From UBA11891 sp003533785 (GTDB lineage: Bacteria > Bacteroidota > Bacteroidia > Flavobacteriales > Flavobacteriaceae): a DNA stretch of 34,134 nt. How positions within the stretch are numbered: the stretch's first letter is position 1; each line of letters begins with the position of its first letter. The notes under the pieces are model-generated. The model did not search any database. It saw nothing but the letters and a program-made list of their open reading frames with translations, and was not told where the DNA came from. Both the position numbers and the translations under genes were made by a program. The stretch lies in NCBI GenBank assembly GCA_949511625.1, contig CATFEX010000018.1, forward strand, positions 1 through 34,134, given 5' to 3'. Positions 7,550 through 15,613 of this stretch are shown piece by piece.

Positions 7550-8878
7550 CTATTTAAGACCTTGTAATTGTTGCATGATATGACGACCCTTACCGCCTTG
7601 TACCATTCTCATCATTTTACTCATTTGAGCAAATTGCTTGAGCAATTGATTTACTTGCTGCATATCCGTTCCTGACCCTTTAGCTATTCGCATTTTTCGC
7701 GAATGATTCATCAGTTTAGGATTCGATCGCTCCCTCGGTGTCATGGAACCGATCATAGCTTCTATATATTTAAATGCGTCATCATCAATGTCGACATCCT
7801 TCATCATTTTTCCCATCCCAGGAATCATCCCCATCAAATCTTTCATATTCCCCATTTTCTTGACCTGTTGAATCTGAACCAAGAAATCATCAAAGCCAAA
7901 TTGATTTTTGGCTATTTTTTTATTGAGTTGTCTTGCTTTTTCTTCGTCAAACTGTTGCTGAGCTCGCTCCACCAAAGAAACAACGTCCCCCATTCCCAAA
8001 ATTCGATCGGCCATTCGATTGGGATAGAATACATCCAAAGCTTCCATTTTTTCACCAGTACCAATAAACTTAATTGGCTTTTGAACCACCTCACGAATAG
8101 AAAGAGCTGCTCCTCCTCGGGTATCACCATCGAGTTTGGTAAGCACTACTCCGTCAAAATCCAATCGATCATTAAAAGCCTTGGCTGTATTCACAGCATC
8201 TTGCCCGGTCATGGCATCAACAACAAAAAGTGTTTCTTGTGGGGCAAGGGCATTATAAATCGCTTCAATTTCTGCCATTAGCATTTCATCTACTGCCAAT
8301 CGACCTGCAGTATCGATTAGAACCACATCACATTTTTTGGCTTTGGCTTCGGCCAATCCCTCTTTTGCAATTTGGACAGGGTCTTGTGACTCTCTGTTGG
8401 CATATACAGGAACATCGATCTCTTTTGCAACAATTTCAAGCTGATCTATTGCAGCAGGACGGTAGACATCGCAAGCAACCAATAGGGGATTTTTAGCTTT
8501 TTTTGCTTTTAGATACAAGGCCAACTTGCCGCTAAAGGTAGTTTTACCAGATCCTTGTAAACCGGCCATAAGAATGACTGAAGGAGAAGTGTTCAGTTCA
8601 AGATCTGACTGTTCACTTCCCATTAAAGCAGTAAGTTCATCTTGAACGATCTTCACTAATAATTGCCCTGGTTGAAGACTGGTCAATACTTTTTGGCCTA
8701 GGGCTTTTTCTTTTACCCTAGTGGTGAAGTCCTTCGCAATTTTATAGTTAACATCCGCGTCTAATAGAGCTCTTCTTACTTCTTTAAGTGTTTCAGCTAC
8801 ATTTATTTCAGTGATTTTACCATGCCCTTTCAGGACCTGAAATGCTTTGTCTAGTTTGTTAGAAAGAGATTCGAACAT
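7550..8878 (-). CDS. ffh: Signal recognition particle GTPase Ffh (SRP54)
   Basis: Ffh binds signal sequences of nascent membrane proteins and 4.5S RNA and docks with FtsY. The 442-residue protein has the helical N domain (1-95), the G domain with P-loop GLQGSGKT at 106-113, DVYRPAAIDQL, the DTAGR motif and TKLDGDTRGG. It ends in a methionine-rich M domain (GMIPGMGKMMKD and the C-terminal QMSKMMRMVQGG). Length is typical. It is first in a two-gene run with folD. A TACCTTTG element lies 17 nt upstream of the ATG. Confidence 0.98.
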   Translation of the reverse strand: MFESLSNKLDKAFQVLKGHGKITEINVAETLKEVRRALLDADVNYKIAKDFTTRVKEKALGQKVLTSLQPGQLLVKIVQDELTALMGSEQSDLELNTSPSVILMAGLQGSGKTTFSGKLALYLKAKKAKNPLLVACDVYRPAAIDQLEIVAKEIDVPVYANRESQDPVQIAKEGLAEAKAKKCDVVLIDTAGRLAVDEMLMAEIEAIYNALAPQETLFVVDAMTGQDAVNTAKAFNDRLDFDGVVLTKLDGDTRGGAALSIREVVQKPIKFIGTGEKMEALDVFYPNRMADRILGMGDVVSLVERAQQQFDEEKARQLNKKIAKNQFGFDDFLVQIQQVKKMGNMKDLMGMIPGMGKMMKDVDIDDDAFKYIEAMIGSMTPRERSNPKLMNHSRKMRIAKGSGTDMQQVNQLLKQFAQMSKMMRMVQGGKGRHIMQQLQGLK

Positions 8879-8895
8879 AACAAATGAATATATTA

Positions 8896-8903
8896 CAAAG
8901 GTA
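8896..8903 (-). promoter_or_regulatory. -7 element (TACCTTTG) of ffh-folD
   Basis: TACCTTTG on the minus strand matches TAnnTTTG and lies 17 nt before the ffh ATG. The nearest upstream TTG is 27 bp away, too far for a normal -33 box, so this is a half-supported promoter. Confidence 0.4.
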
Positions 8904-8935
8904 CTGTTTCCGTTTTTTGTTTGTGTGAGCCAACC

Positions 8936-9802
8936 CTACTTTTTATCTCTGAACATCCAATGCATAACCAGTACGTGTGGGAAGGTTATCGCTGCAAGAA
9001 AAGTAAAAAATAAAGGAAGAAAATAATCTGCAGAAAAATCAATCCACAAATAGACTCCAGCAAGACCCATAATTGCTGCCACCCAATAAATTATGGATTC
9101 CTCAATATAGGAAAGAATCTGTTGAACTTTATTGGTTGAACGATAAAGAAATTCAAATTGACTTTTCAGAGAAGGAAAACTATGCCAAACCACAAAATAA
9201 AAACCAAAAGCGAGTATGAGACTCGTATAGGAAAAGAAAAGAGCAAATGCCAATAGAAGGAGACATTCAAATAGAAAGTATTTACGATTTTCTGATAAAC
9301 CAATAAGTAATATTATGAATAGTGTTGTACTTCCTGTAAGCGCCCAATAAAACCAATCTGATGGAAGGCGATAACTTGTAATGGCCTCCACTACTTGTTG
9401 CACTTCTGCTCGATGGAAGAAAAATAAAACAGAAAAAATGCACGCCCCATACACAAAATAAAAGAGAAGACTTAAATATGATTTCTTGAGTCGAAACTCC
9501 CAATGTTGCTCTCCAAAATGATAGGCACTAAAAAGAACAAAGCAGAGCAATGCTAGGGTAGGAAAAAAGAAAAATGCAAGACCACCAATCAGGACAATCC
9601 CAAGATAATATAAGGTCGTGATACCTTTGTTATTATGGATGTTTTTTTTTGTAATTATTTGAATATCATTAGCCCCGTGAAGTATTCCCAAACTTAGAAT
9701 CAACAGACCTCCGAGAAGGTTTTGATACTTTATGGGGAGCAATAATCCGATTAGGAGCAAAATGCCTGTCGTTATAATTTCAATTTTAAAACACTTTATC
9801 AC
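8936..9802 (-). CDS. blh: Brp/Blh-family beta-carotene 15,15'-dioxygenase
   Basis: Blh cleaves beta-carotene into two molecules of retinal, the chromophore of rhodopsins, within the membrane. The 288-residue protein is strongly hydrophobic with many membrane segments. It carries the family histidines: H42 in LHGANDI, H95 and H100 in YHFGEQHW, H207 in VVWHSFPSL, and H276/H281 in FPHVLVMHW. These probably hold the catalytic iron. It begins at a GTG; an in-frame stop lies just upstream and no internal ATG precedes the HGANDI motif. It diverges from the proteorhodopsin gene across 109 bp, so the two provide chromophore and apoprotein. No carotenoid synthesis genes are in the window. Confidence 0.95.
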   Translation of the reverse strand: MIKCFKIEIITTGILLLIGLLLPIKYQNLLGGLLILSLGILHGANDIQIITKKNIHNNKGITTLYYLGIVLIGGLAFFFFPTLALLCFVLFSAYHFGEQHWEFRLKKSYLSLLFYFVYGACIFSVLFFFHRAEVQQVVEAITSYRLPSDWFYWALTGSTTLFIILLIGLSENRKYFLFECLLLLAFALFFSYTSLILAFGFYFVVWHSFPSLKSQFEFLYRSTNKVQQILSYIEESIIYWVAAIMGLAGVYLWIDFSADYFLPLFFTFLAAITFPHVLVMHWMFRDKK

Positions 9803-9911
9803 TGATTATGAGATATTTATATATTTTGTTTACTTTTTTTACGAAATATATAGTCAATAAGTTTAATTTTTTCTAAATTTACCTAAACAAAAACAAATAA
9901 TAGATTTTATT
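9803..9911. promoter_or_regulatory. Divergent blh / proteorhodopsin promoter region
   Basis: This 109-bp, very AT-rich spacer must hold both start regions. On the plus strand TAAATTTA (9874-9881) and TAAGTTTA (9858-9865) each miss the -7 consensus TAnnTTTG only at the last base. On the minus strand TATATTTC (9843-9850) is similarly close. A TTTG at 9825-9828 is not at normal spacing to any of them. I cannot choose the start points. Confidence 0.5.
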
Positions 9912-10637
9912 ATGGAAAAATTACTTAGTTTAATGGCAGTAGCTCCAGCAATGGCTACTGACGATTATGTAGGTTTTACCTTCTTCGTAGGATGTATGGC
10001 CATGATGGCTGCTTCTGCATTCTTCTTTTTATCTATGAACTCTTTTGATTCCAAGTGGAGAACCTCCATATTGGTGTCTGGACTAATTACGTTCATAGCA
10101 GCCGTACACTATTGGTACATGAGAGATTACTGGGCTACTAATGCCGAGTCTCCAACATTCTTCCGTTATGTAGACTGGGTGTTGACAGTACCTTTGATGT
10201 GCGTTGAGTTTTATTTAATCTTAAAAGCTGCTGGTGCAACAAAAGGATTGATGTGGAAAATGATTTTCGCTTCTGTCGTTATGCTTGTAACTGGATATTT
10301 TGGTGAAGCTGTTTACACAACTGGTGCAGGTCCTGCTGCTTGGGGAGCTCTTTCTGGTGCTGCTTACTTCTACATTTTGTATGAAGTATGGGCTGGAGGT
10401 GCTGCTAAGCTAGCTGCCGCCGCTGGTGGAGCTGTTCAAAGCGCACATCAAACACTTGTTAAGTTTGTATTTATTGGTTGGGCGATCTATCCTATCGGAT
10501 ATATGGCTGGAACTGAAGGATGGTACTCAGGTATTTTCGGTGGTCTTCCAATGGACGTTATTTATAACGTTGGCGATGCAATCAATAAGATTGGGTTTGG
10601 ATTAGTAGTTTATAACCTTGCGGTTAACTCTAAATAG
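9912..10637 (+). CDS. Proteorhodopsin, green-type proton pump
   Basis: This 241-residue seven-helix retinal protein pumps protons out across the inner membrane in light. Helix C reads RYVDWVLTVPLMCVEF: D88 is the Schiff-base counterion/acceptor, T92 the middle residue and E99 the internal donor, giving the DTE motif of proton pumps. H66 matches the histidine that pairs with the counterion. K226 in DAINKIGFG binds retinal. M96 occupies the colour-tuning site (105 in the reference green protein), as in other flavobacterial green forms. G145 in helix E is a small residue at a site that is bulky in many pumps. The N-terminal residues look like a short signal peptide. It is divergent from blh and followed by a strong terminator. 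Confidence 0.98.
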   Translation: MEKLLSLMAVAPAMATDDYVGFTFFVGCMAMMAASAFFFLSMNSFDSKWRTSILVSGLITFIAAVHYWYMRDYWATNAESPTFFRYVDWVLTVPLMCVEFYLILKAAGATKGLMWKMIFASVVMLVTGYFGEAVYTTGAGPAAWGALSGAAYFYILYEVWAGGAAKLAAAAGGAVQSAHQTLVKFVFIGWAIYPIGYMAGTEGWYSGIFGGLPMDVIYNVGDAINKIGFGLVVYNLAVNSK

Positions 10638-10644
10638 TTCCTTA

Positions 10645-10659
10645 TTCCCTAGATGGGAA
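10645..10659. terminator. Small hairpin behind the proteorhodopsin gene
   Basis: TTCCC and GGGAA pair around the 5-base loop TAGAT. A T-rich run lies on the side of minus-strand entry only. It may assist the stronger hairpin just downstream or be incidental. Confidence 0.3.
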
Positions 10660-10677
10660 AAAATTTGCATGAAAAAG

Positions 10678-10709
10678 AAAAAAATCGCTCTTCGGAGCGA
10701 TTTTTTTTT
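10678..10709. terminator. Bidirectional intrinsic terminator between proteorhodopsin and argS
   Basis: A perfect stem TCGCTC/GAGCGA closes on a stable TTCG tetraloop (10691-10694). It is flanked by an A-run on the left and nine T on the right, so each strand shows a GC stem followed by T. It ends at the argS stop codon and can stop both convergent transcripts. Confidence 0.92.
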
Positions 10710-12492
10710 ACATCCTATTGGGAACATTTATTCCTAAAAGAGTACAACTTGCCCTTATTGTATCTGCAACTTTTCTAGATAATAGGATTCGCATATACTG
10801 TCGTTCTTCATGCATTTCTCCTAAAATTGATATATTCTGATAGAAAGAATTAAACCGTTTAACCAACTCGTATACATAGTTGGCAATTAAAGCAGGACTG
10901 TGTTGTTGTGCGGCTTGCTGGACAACTTCGGGGTATTCTACCAATTGTTTTACAATTTCTTTTTCCCTATCGTCTAAAGACAGGTCCATAGCCAAATTCT
11001 TTTTTCCTTTAATCGACGATTTTCTGAGTATGGATTGAATTCTGGCATAAGTATACTGGATAAAAGGTCCTGTATTACCATTGAAATCTACAGAGGCATC
11101 GGGGTCAAAAAGGATTCTTTTTTTTGGATCCACCTTTAAAATAAAATATTTGAGGGCACCCAATCCAATGTCGTGATATAGTTTATTTTTCTCTTCTTCT
11201 GAAAGGGCGTCAAGTTTTCCGTATTCCTCTGAAATATTTTTCGCTGTTTTTTCCATTTGCAACATCAAATCGTCAGCATCGACAACAGTACCTTCCCTGC
11301 TTTTCATTTTACCAGAGGGTAAATCTACCATCCCGTAACTCAAATGGAAAAGTGAGTCTGCCCAAGAATACCCTAATTTTTTTAAGATTAAAAAAAGAAC
11401 TTTAAAATGATAGTCTTGTTCGTTCCCCACCGTATAAACCATACCTTGTATTTCTGGATGATCTTCTACGCGCTGCTGGGCAGTTCCCAAATCTTGAGTC
11501 ATATAGACTGCTGTACCATCGGAACGCAATAGTAATTTTTCATCAAGTCCTTCTGCAGTCAAATCTACCCAAAGAGATCCATCCTCTTTTTGATAAAAAA
11601 CCCCTTTGGAAAGCCCTTCCTTAATTATTGATTTTCCAAGCAGGTATGTATTGCTTTCATAATAATAGGAATCAAAGGATACCCCTAAGTCCGCATAGGT
11701 TTTTTCAAAGCCTTTATAGACCCAGTTATTCATTGTTTTCCACAATTGGCGTACTTCTGAATCATTGGACTCCCATAGACGAAGAAGTTCTTGCGCCTCT
11801 AGTAATATTGGAGCCTTTTGAGCGGCTTCCTTTTCTGTCATCCCTTGATCTATCAACTCTTGAATTTGAGCTTTATATTTTTGGTCAAAAAGGACGTAGT
11901 ACTTACCCACTAACTGGTCTCCTTTCAATGAAGAATCTTCTGGTGTCTCTCCGTTGCCAAATCGTTGCCATGCCAGCATGGACTTACAAATATGAATCCC
12001 TCGATCATTGATTATTTGTGTCTTAATGACTTTTTTCCCTGTGGCTTCAATAATTTTTGATATCGAATAGCCCAAAAGATTGTTTCGAATATGACCCAAA
12101 TGAAGAGGTTTATTGGTATTGGGTGAAGAAAATTCAACCATAACAGTTTCACTATCCTTCGTAATATGCTGATGTCCAAAGTTTTTTTCTTCCCGAATTT
12201 GATTTAAAAAATCGAGATAGTACAGATCAGAAATACTCAAATTCAAAAAGCCTTTAACTACATTATAGGAAGTAACCCAAGAGGAATGCCCCACCAAATA
12301 GGTTCCAATTTGATCACCCAGAGTCTGTGGATTGCTTTTCGTATCTCTTAACAACGAGAATAACACCATCGTTCGATCACCCTCAAATTCTGGACGTGTT
12401 GCTTGAAATTCTAAATGTTGAATGGACAAAGAATAGGATGTTGCTAAAAACGCGTTAACCGTTCTAGCGAGATGTGTATCTAAGGTATTCAT
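10708..12492 (-). CDS. argS: Arginyl-tRNA synthetase ArgS
   Basis: ArgS charges tRNA-Arg with arginine. The 594-residue class I synthetase has the N-terminal additional domain, the HIGH-type signature HLGH at 131-134 (in SSPNTNKPLHLGH), the second signature GKMKSREGTVVDADDL and the C-terminal helical anticodon domain ending in GINVPNRM. Length is usual for the family. The ATG at 12492 lies 8 nt behind a TATCTTTG element. The gene ends directly on the shared terminator with proteorhodopsin and is divergent from the small unknown gene at 12567. Confidence 0.98.
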   Translation of the reverse strand: MNTLDTHLARTVNAFLATSYSLSIQHLEFQATRPEFEGDRTMVLFSLLRDTKSNPQTLGDQIGTYLVGHSSWVTSYNVVKGFLNLSISDLYYLDFLNQIREEKNFGHQHITKDSETVMVEFSSPNTNKPLHLGHIRNNLLGYSISKIIEATGKKVIKTQIINDRGIHICKSMLAWQRFGNGETPEDSSLKGDQLVGKYYVLFDQKYKAQIQELIDQGMTEKEAAQKAPILLEAQELLRLWESNDSEVRQLWKTMNNWVYKGFEKTYADLGVSFDSYYYESNTYLLGKSIIKEGLSKGVFYQKEDGSLWVDLTAEGLDEKLLLRSDGTAVYMTQDLGTAQQRVEDHPEIQGMVYTVGNEQDYHFKVLFLILKKLGYSWADSLFHLSYGMVDLPSGKMKSREGTVVDADDLMLQMEKTAKNISEEYGKLDALSEEEKNKLYHDIGLGALKYFILKVDPKKRILFDPDASVDFNGNTGPFIQYTYARIQSILRKSSIKGKKNLAMDLSLDDREKEIVKQLVEYPEVVQQAAQQHSPALIANYVYELVKRFNSFYQNISILGEMHEERQYMRILLSRKVADTIRASCTLLGINVPNRM

Positions 12493-12500
12493 AGGCGGGG

Positions 12501-12508
12501 CAAAGATA
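12501..12508 (-). promoter_or_regulatory. -7 element (TATCTTTG) of argS
   Basis: TATCTTTG on the minus strand matches TAnnTTTG, 8 nt from the ATG, predicting a leader of about five bases. It lies opposite the TATCTTTA element of the divergent gene, 41 bp away. Confidence 0.5.
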
Positions 12509-12549
12509 AATATATTGTTGGAGTGAGCATAGTCTGAACTAGATTGGAG

Positions 12550-12557
12550 TATCTTTA
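12550..12557 (+). promoter_or_regulatory. -7-like element (TATCTTTA) of the gene at 12567
   Basis: TATCTTTA is one base from the -7 consensus and lies 9 nt before the ATG. The extended 13-bp string is identical to that before the VOC gene at 5358-5370. Confidence 0.4.
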
Positions 12558-12566
12558 AAATAAAAA

Positions 12567-12989
12567 ATGCTTGTCAACAATTCCTATAACGAACCTAAGG
12601 TAACCACGGCTATCGAAGCCTTAGTAGGGCCTCCTTTCAAATTGTCAGCGCGATGGAAGCTAGGCGGTGTAGGATCCCCTAAGTTATTTATTTCACAAAG
12701 CAGTGCCGAAATTCACAGTTTGTTGGTTCTAGACCACAACACCAATAGCTGTAACATTGAATTGCGTCCAGAGGGAATCATCCTACGTTTTCGAAGCCTT
12801 TTAGAAACCTATGCTCTTGTTATCCCCTATTATAAATTGCAGTTGTATAAAGGGAAGGCAAGTGAATATTCTGTTTATATGGATCACTACTTCGTCAAAG
12901 TTCATGCTAACGACAGCGTGCACAATTTTTTTCGTAAGCTACGGGAGGAAAAAAGTAAAAATACACCCCCTTCAGTAGACGAGTTGTAA
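12567..12989 (+). CDS. Small soluble protein of unknown function
   Basis: I do not recognise a family. The 140-residue protein has no signal peptide or membrane segment. It has alternating strands in the middle (LLVLDHNT, CNIELRPEGIILRFR, ALVIPYYKLQLYKG, YSVYMDHYFVKVHA) and a charged C-terminal helix (FFRKLREEKSK). The pattern of strands followed by a helix recalls a small PH-like or lipocalin-like barrel, but that is only a shape guess. The hydrophobic periodicity, a plausible promoter element and a position filling the space between two housekeeping genes support a real gene. It ends one base before the gltA stop codon on the other strand. Confidence 0.75.
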   Translation: MLVNNSYNEPKVTTAIEALVGPPFKLSARWKLGGVGSPKLFISQSSAEIHSLLVLDHNTNSCNIELRPEGIILRFRSLLETYALVIPYYKLQLYKGKASEYSVYMDHYFVKVHANDSVHNFFRKLREEKSKNTPPSVDEL

Positions 12990-12990
12990 A

Positions 12991-14265
12991 TTATTTTTTC
13001 GTGATCACGCGTTTTGTGGCGCCGGAATATATCTGTCTAGGACGTCCAATGGGTTCACTTTGCAAACGCATTTCAAGCCATTGTGCAATCCATCCTGGCA
13101 ATCGACCCAATGCAAACATTACGGTAAACATCTCAGTGGGAATTCCCATGGCTCGATATATAATCCCCGAGTAGAAATCTACATTAGGATATAATTTTCG
13201 ATCGACAAAGTAGGGATCGGTCAGGGCTTGTTCTTCTAGTTTTTTAGCGATGTCTAGTACTGGATCTTGAATGCCTAGATCGTTGAGGACTTCGTCTGCT
13301 GCTTTTTTAATAATACGCGCCCTTGGATCAAAGTTTTTATAGACCCGGTGTCCAAAGCCCATCAAACGAAAGGGATCGTTCTTGTCCTTGGCCTTTTCCA
13401 TATACTTCGCCGTATTCCCTCCATCAGCTTTAATGGCCTCCAACATTTCAATAACAGCCTGATTGGCACCTCCATGCAAAGGCCCCCAAAGAGCTGAAAT
13501 GCCTGCCGATATAGAAGCAAACAAACCAGCATGTGATGACCCTACAATTCGAACCGTAGAGGTAGAACAGTTTTGTTCGTGATCCGCATGTAAAATCAAG
13601 AGTTTATTCAACGCATTAATAACAATGGGATTGGGAGTATAATCTTGATGCGGCTTCTTAAACATCATATGCGCTACATTCTCTATATAGGATAATGATG
13701 TATTGGCGTAATTCAATGGTAATCCTCTTACTTTCCTGTGTGTCCAAGCACATAGAATCGGAAACTTAGCAAGAAGAATAACAATTGCTTCTAACATGTC
13801 CTCCTCGGAATTCACATCAACAGAAGTGGGGTTGAATGCGATCAGACCCGATGTTAGAGAGGCCAATATACCCATGGGGTGGGCCGATTTAGGAAAACTT
13901 TTCAAAATAGATTTTAAATCCTCGTCAACATAGGAATCATCATGAATCTTATGCTCGAGAACTTTTAGTACTTTTTTAGAGGGCAAATCTCCAAAAATCA
14001 ATAGATAGGCTACTTCTATAAAACTCGCATTGTCTGCCAAGTCTTCTATATCATAGCCTCGGTAACGAAGAATTCCATTTTCCCCATCTAGAAATGTAAT
14101 ATCACTCTGGCAAGATCCTGTGTTTTTAAATCCAGGGTCTAGAGTAATAAGACCGGTTTGAGCACGCAGCTTTGTGATATCGACCCCATACTCGTCTTGA
14201 GATCCTTTTACTAATGGAAACTCAAAGGTTTTGTTATTATACGTGAGTTTTACATTTTCTTCCAT
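12991..14265 (-). CDS. gltA: Citrate synthase GltA
   Basis: Citrate synthase condenses oxaloacetate with acetyl-CoA, the entry step of the TCA cycle. The 424-residue protein is of the type II (hexameric, Gram-negative) length with an N-terminal beta domain. Active-site blocks visible are LHADHEQNCSTSTVR, the LHGGANQAV helix, GFGHRVYKNFDPRA with the catalytic histidine, and the aspartate/serine region FYSGIIYRAMGIP. It starts 17 bp after eno and is the last gene of the carA-eno-gltA run. Confidence 0.98.
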   Translation of the reverse strand: MEENVKLTYNNKTFEFPLVKGSQDEYGVDITKLRAQTGLITLDPGFKNTGSCQSDITFLDGENGILRYRGYDIEDLADNASFIEVAYLLIFGDLPSKKVLKVLEHKIHDDSYVDEDLKSILKSFPKSAHPMGILASLTSGLIAFNPTSVDVNSEEDMLEAIVILLAKFPILCAWTHRKVRGLPLNYANTSLSYIENVAHMMFKKPHQDYTPNPIVINALNKLLILHADHEQNCSTSTVRIVGSSHAGLFASISAGISALWGPLHGGANQAVIEMLEAIKADGGNTAKYMEKAKDKNDPFRLMGFGHRVYKNFDPRARIIKKAADEVLNDLGIQDPVLDIAKKLEEQALTDPYFVDRKLYPNVDFYSGIIYRAMGIPTEMFTVMFALGRLPGWIAQWLEMRLQSEPIGRPRQIYSGATKRVITKK

Positions 14266-14282
14266 ATGGCGTCAATTTTGAT

Positions 14283-15581
14283 TTATTTATTCAAGCGGAT
14301 TGAAAACGCTTTCTCCTTTGGGTAGTAGGCCTGTCCTTCCAACTCTTCTTCAATTCGCAGCAGTTGATTGTACTTGGCCATCCGGTCACTTCTACTGGCC
14401 GATCCTGTTTTTATTTGACCAGTATTCAAGGCCACGGCTAAGTCAGCAATAGTGTTGTCTTCCGTTTCTCCAGATCGATGTGACATGACCGATGTATAGC
14501 CCGCTTTGTGGGCCATATCAACAGCTGCAATGGTTTCAGTTAACGTACCAATTTGATTTACTTTAATCAAGATCGAATTGGCAATTCCTTCATTGATACC
14601 TCTTGAGAGCCTTGTGACATTAGTCACAAACAAATCATCACCAACCAATTGTACAGTATCCCCTACTTTATCCGTTAAGGCCTTCCAGCCTTCCCAATCG
14701 TTCTCGTCCATACCATCTTCAATGGAGATGATCGGATATTTTTCAGTTAAGTCTGCTAAATATTGAGCTTGTTCCTCTGAATCTCTTTTTACACCGGATA
14801 CCCCTTCAAACAAAGAGTAATCATATACTCCCTCTTTATAGAATTCTGCTGCAGCACAGTCCAAGGCAATCATTACCTCTTCCCCTGCTTTATAGCCTGC
14901 ATTACTAATGGCTTTGATGATAGTGTCTAAGGCATCTTCCGTCCCATCAAGACTGGGTGCAAAACCACCTTCATCTCCTACTGCTGTACTCAAGTTTCTA
15001 TCGTGAAGTACTTTCTTAAGGTGGTGAAAGATTTCAGTTCCCATTTGCATTGCGTGATTGAATGATGAGGCTGCTACAGGCATCACCATGAATTCCTGAA
15101 AAGCAATCGGTGCGTCGGAATGGGAGCCACCGTTGATTATATTCATCATTGGAACTGGAAGTGTATTGGCACTTACACCTCCAATGTAGCGATATAATGG
15201 CATTCCTAGCTCATTGGCAGCGGCCTTTGCTACAGCTAAAGAGACTCCTAAAATCGCATTGGCACCCAATTTGGACTTATTTGTGGTTCCATCTAAATCT
15301 ATCATCAATTGATCGATCTTGCTTTGCTCAAATACAGATTGCCCTACAACTGTGGTGGCGATAGAGTCATTCACATTGGAGATAGCCTGAGAAACACCTT
15401 TTCCCATAAACGACTTTCCACCATCCCTTAGTTCAACAGCTTCGTGTTCTCCAGTGGAAGCCCCTGAGGGTACTGCGGCACGACCTAGAATTCCATTTTC
15501 GGTCACCACATCCACTTCCACAGTTGGGTTCCCGCGGGAGTCTAAAATCATTCGGGCGTGTACTTTTACAATTATGCTCAT
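14283..15581 (-). CDS. eno: Enolase
   Basis: Enolase turns 2-phosphoglycerate into phosphoenolpyruvate in glycolysis and gluconeogenesis. The 432-residue protein has the N-terminal ILDSRGNPTVEVDV signature, the flexible loop GASTGEHEAVELRDG, the metal-binding SIEDGMDENDWEGW and GDDLFVTN, and the catalytic LIKVNQIGTLTET and SHRSGETED blocks. Length is standard. It lies 32 bp downstream of carA with no promoter element in the gap, so it is probably cotranscribed with carA and gltA. Confidence 0.99.
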   Translation of the reverse strand: MSIIVKVHARMILDSRGNPTVEVDVVTENGILGRAAVPSGASTGEHEAVELRDGGKSFMGKGVSQAISNVNDSIATTVVGQSVFEQSKIDQLMIDLDGTTNKSKLGANAILGVSLAVAKAAANELGMPLYRYIGGVSANTLPVPMMNIINGGSHSDAPIAFQEFMVMPVAASSFNHAMQMGTEIFHHLKKVLHDRNLSTAVGDEGGFAPSLDGTEDALDTIIKAISNAGYKAGEEVMIALDCAAAEFYKEGVYDYSLFEGVSGVKRDSEEQAQYLADLTEKYPIISIEDGMDENDWEGWKALTDKVGDTVQLVGDDLFVTNVTRLSRGINEGIANSILIKVNQIGTLTETIAAVDMAHKAGYTSVMSHRSGETEDNTIADLAVALNTGQIKTGSASRSDRMAKYNQLLRIEEELEGQAYYPKEKAFSIRLNK

Positions 15582-15613
15582 GGTTTAAATTCTGTTTGGT
15601 TTTGGTAGGCTTT

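Noticed and set aside
7703..8281. 192-codon open frame antisense to ffh
   Set aside because: It lies entirely within the well-supported ffh gene, has no recognisable family and no start signal; long antisense frames are common opposite biased coding sequence.
9912..10637. Sodium-pumping (NDQ) or chloride-pumping rhodopsin
   Set aside because: The helix C motif is D88, T92, E99, which is the proton-pump pattern.
11628..12011. 127-codon open frame antisense to argS
   Set aside because: It is contained in a clear ArgS coding region and shows no domain or promoter.
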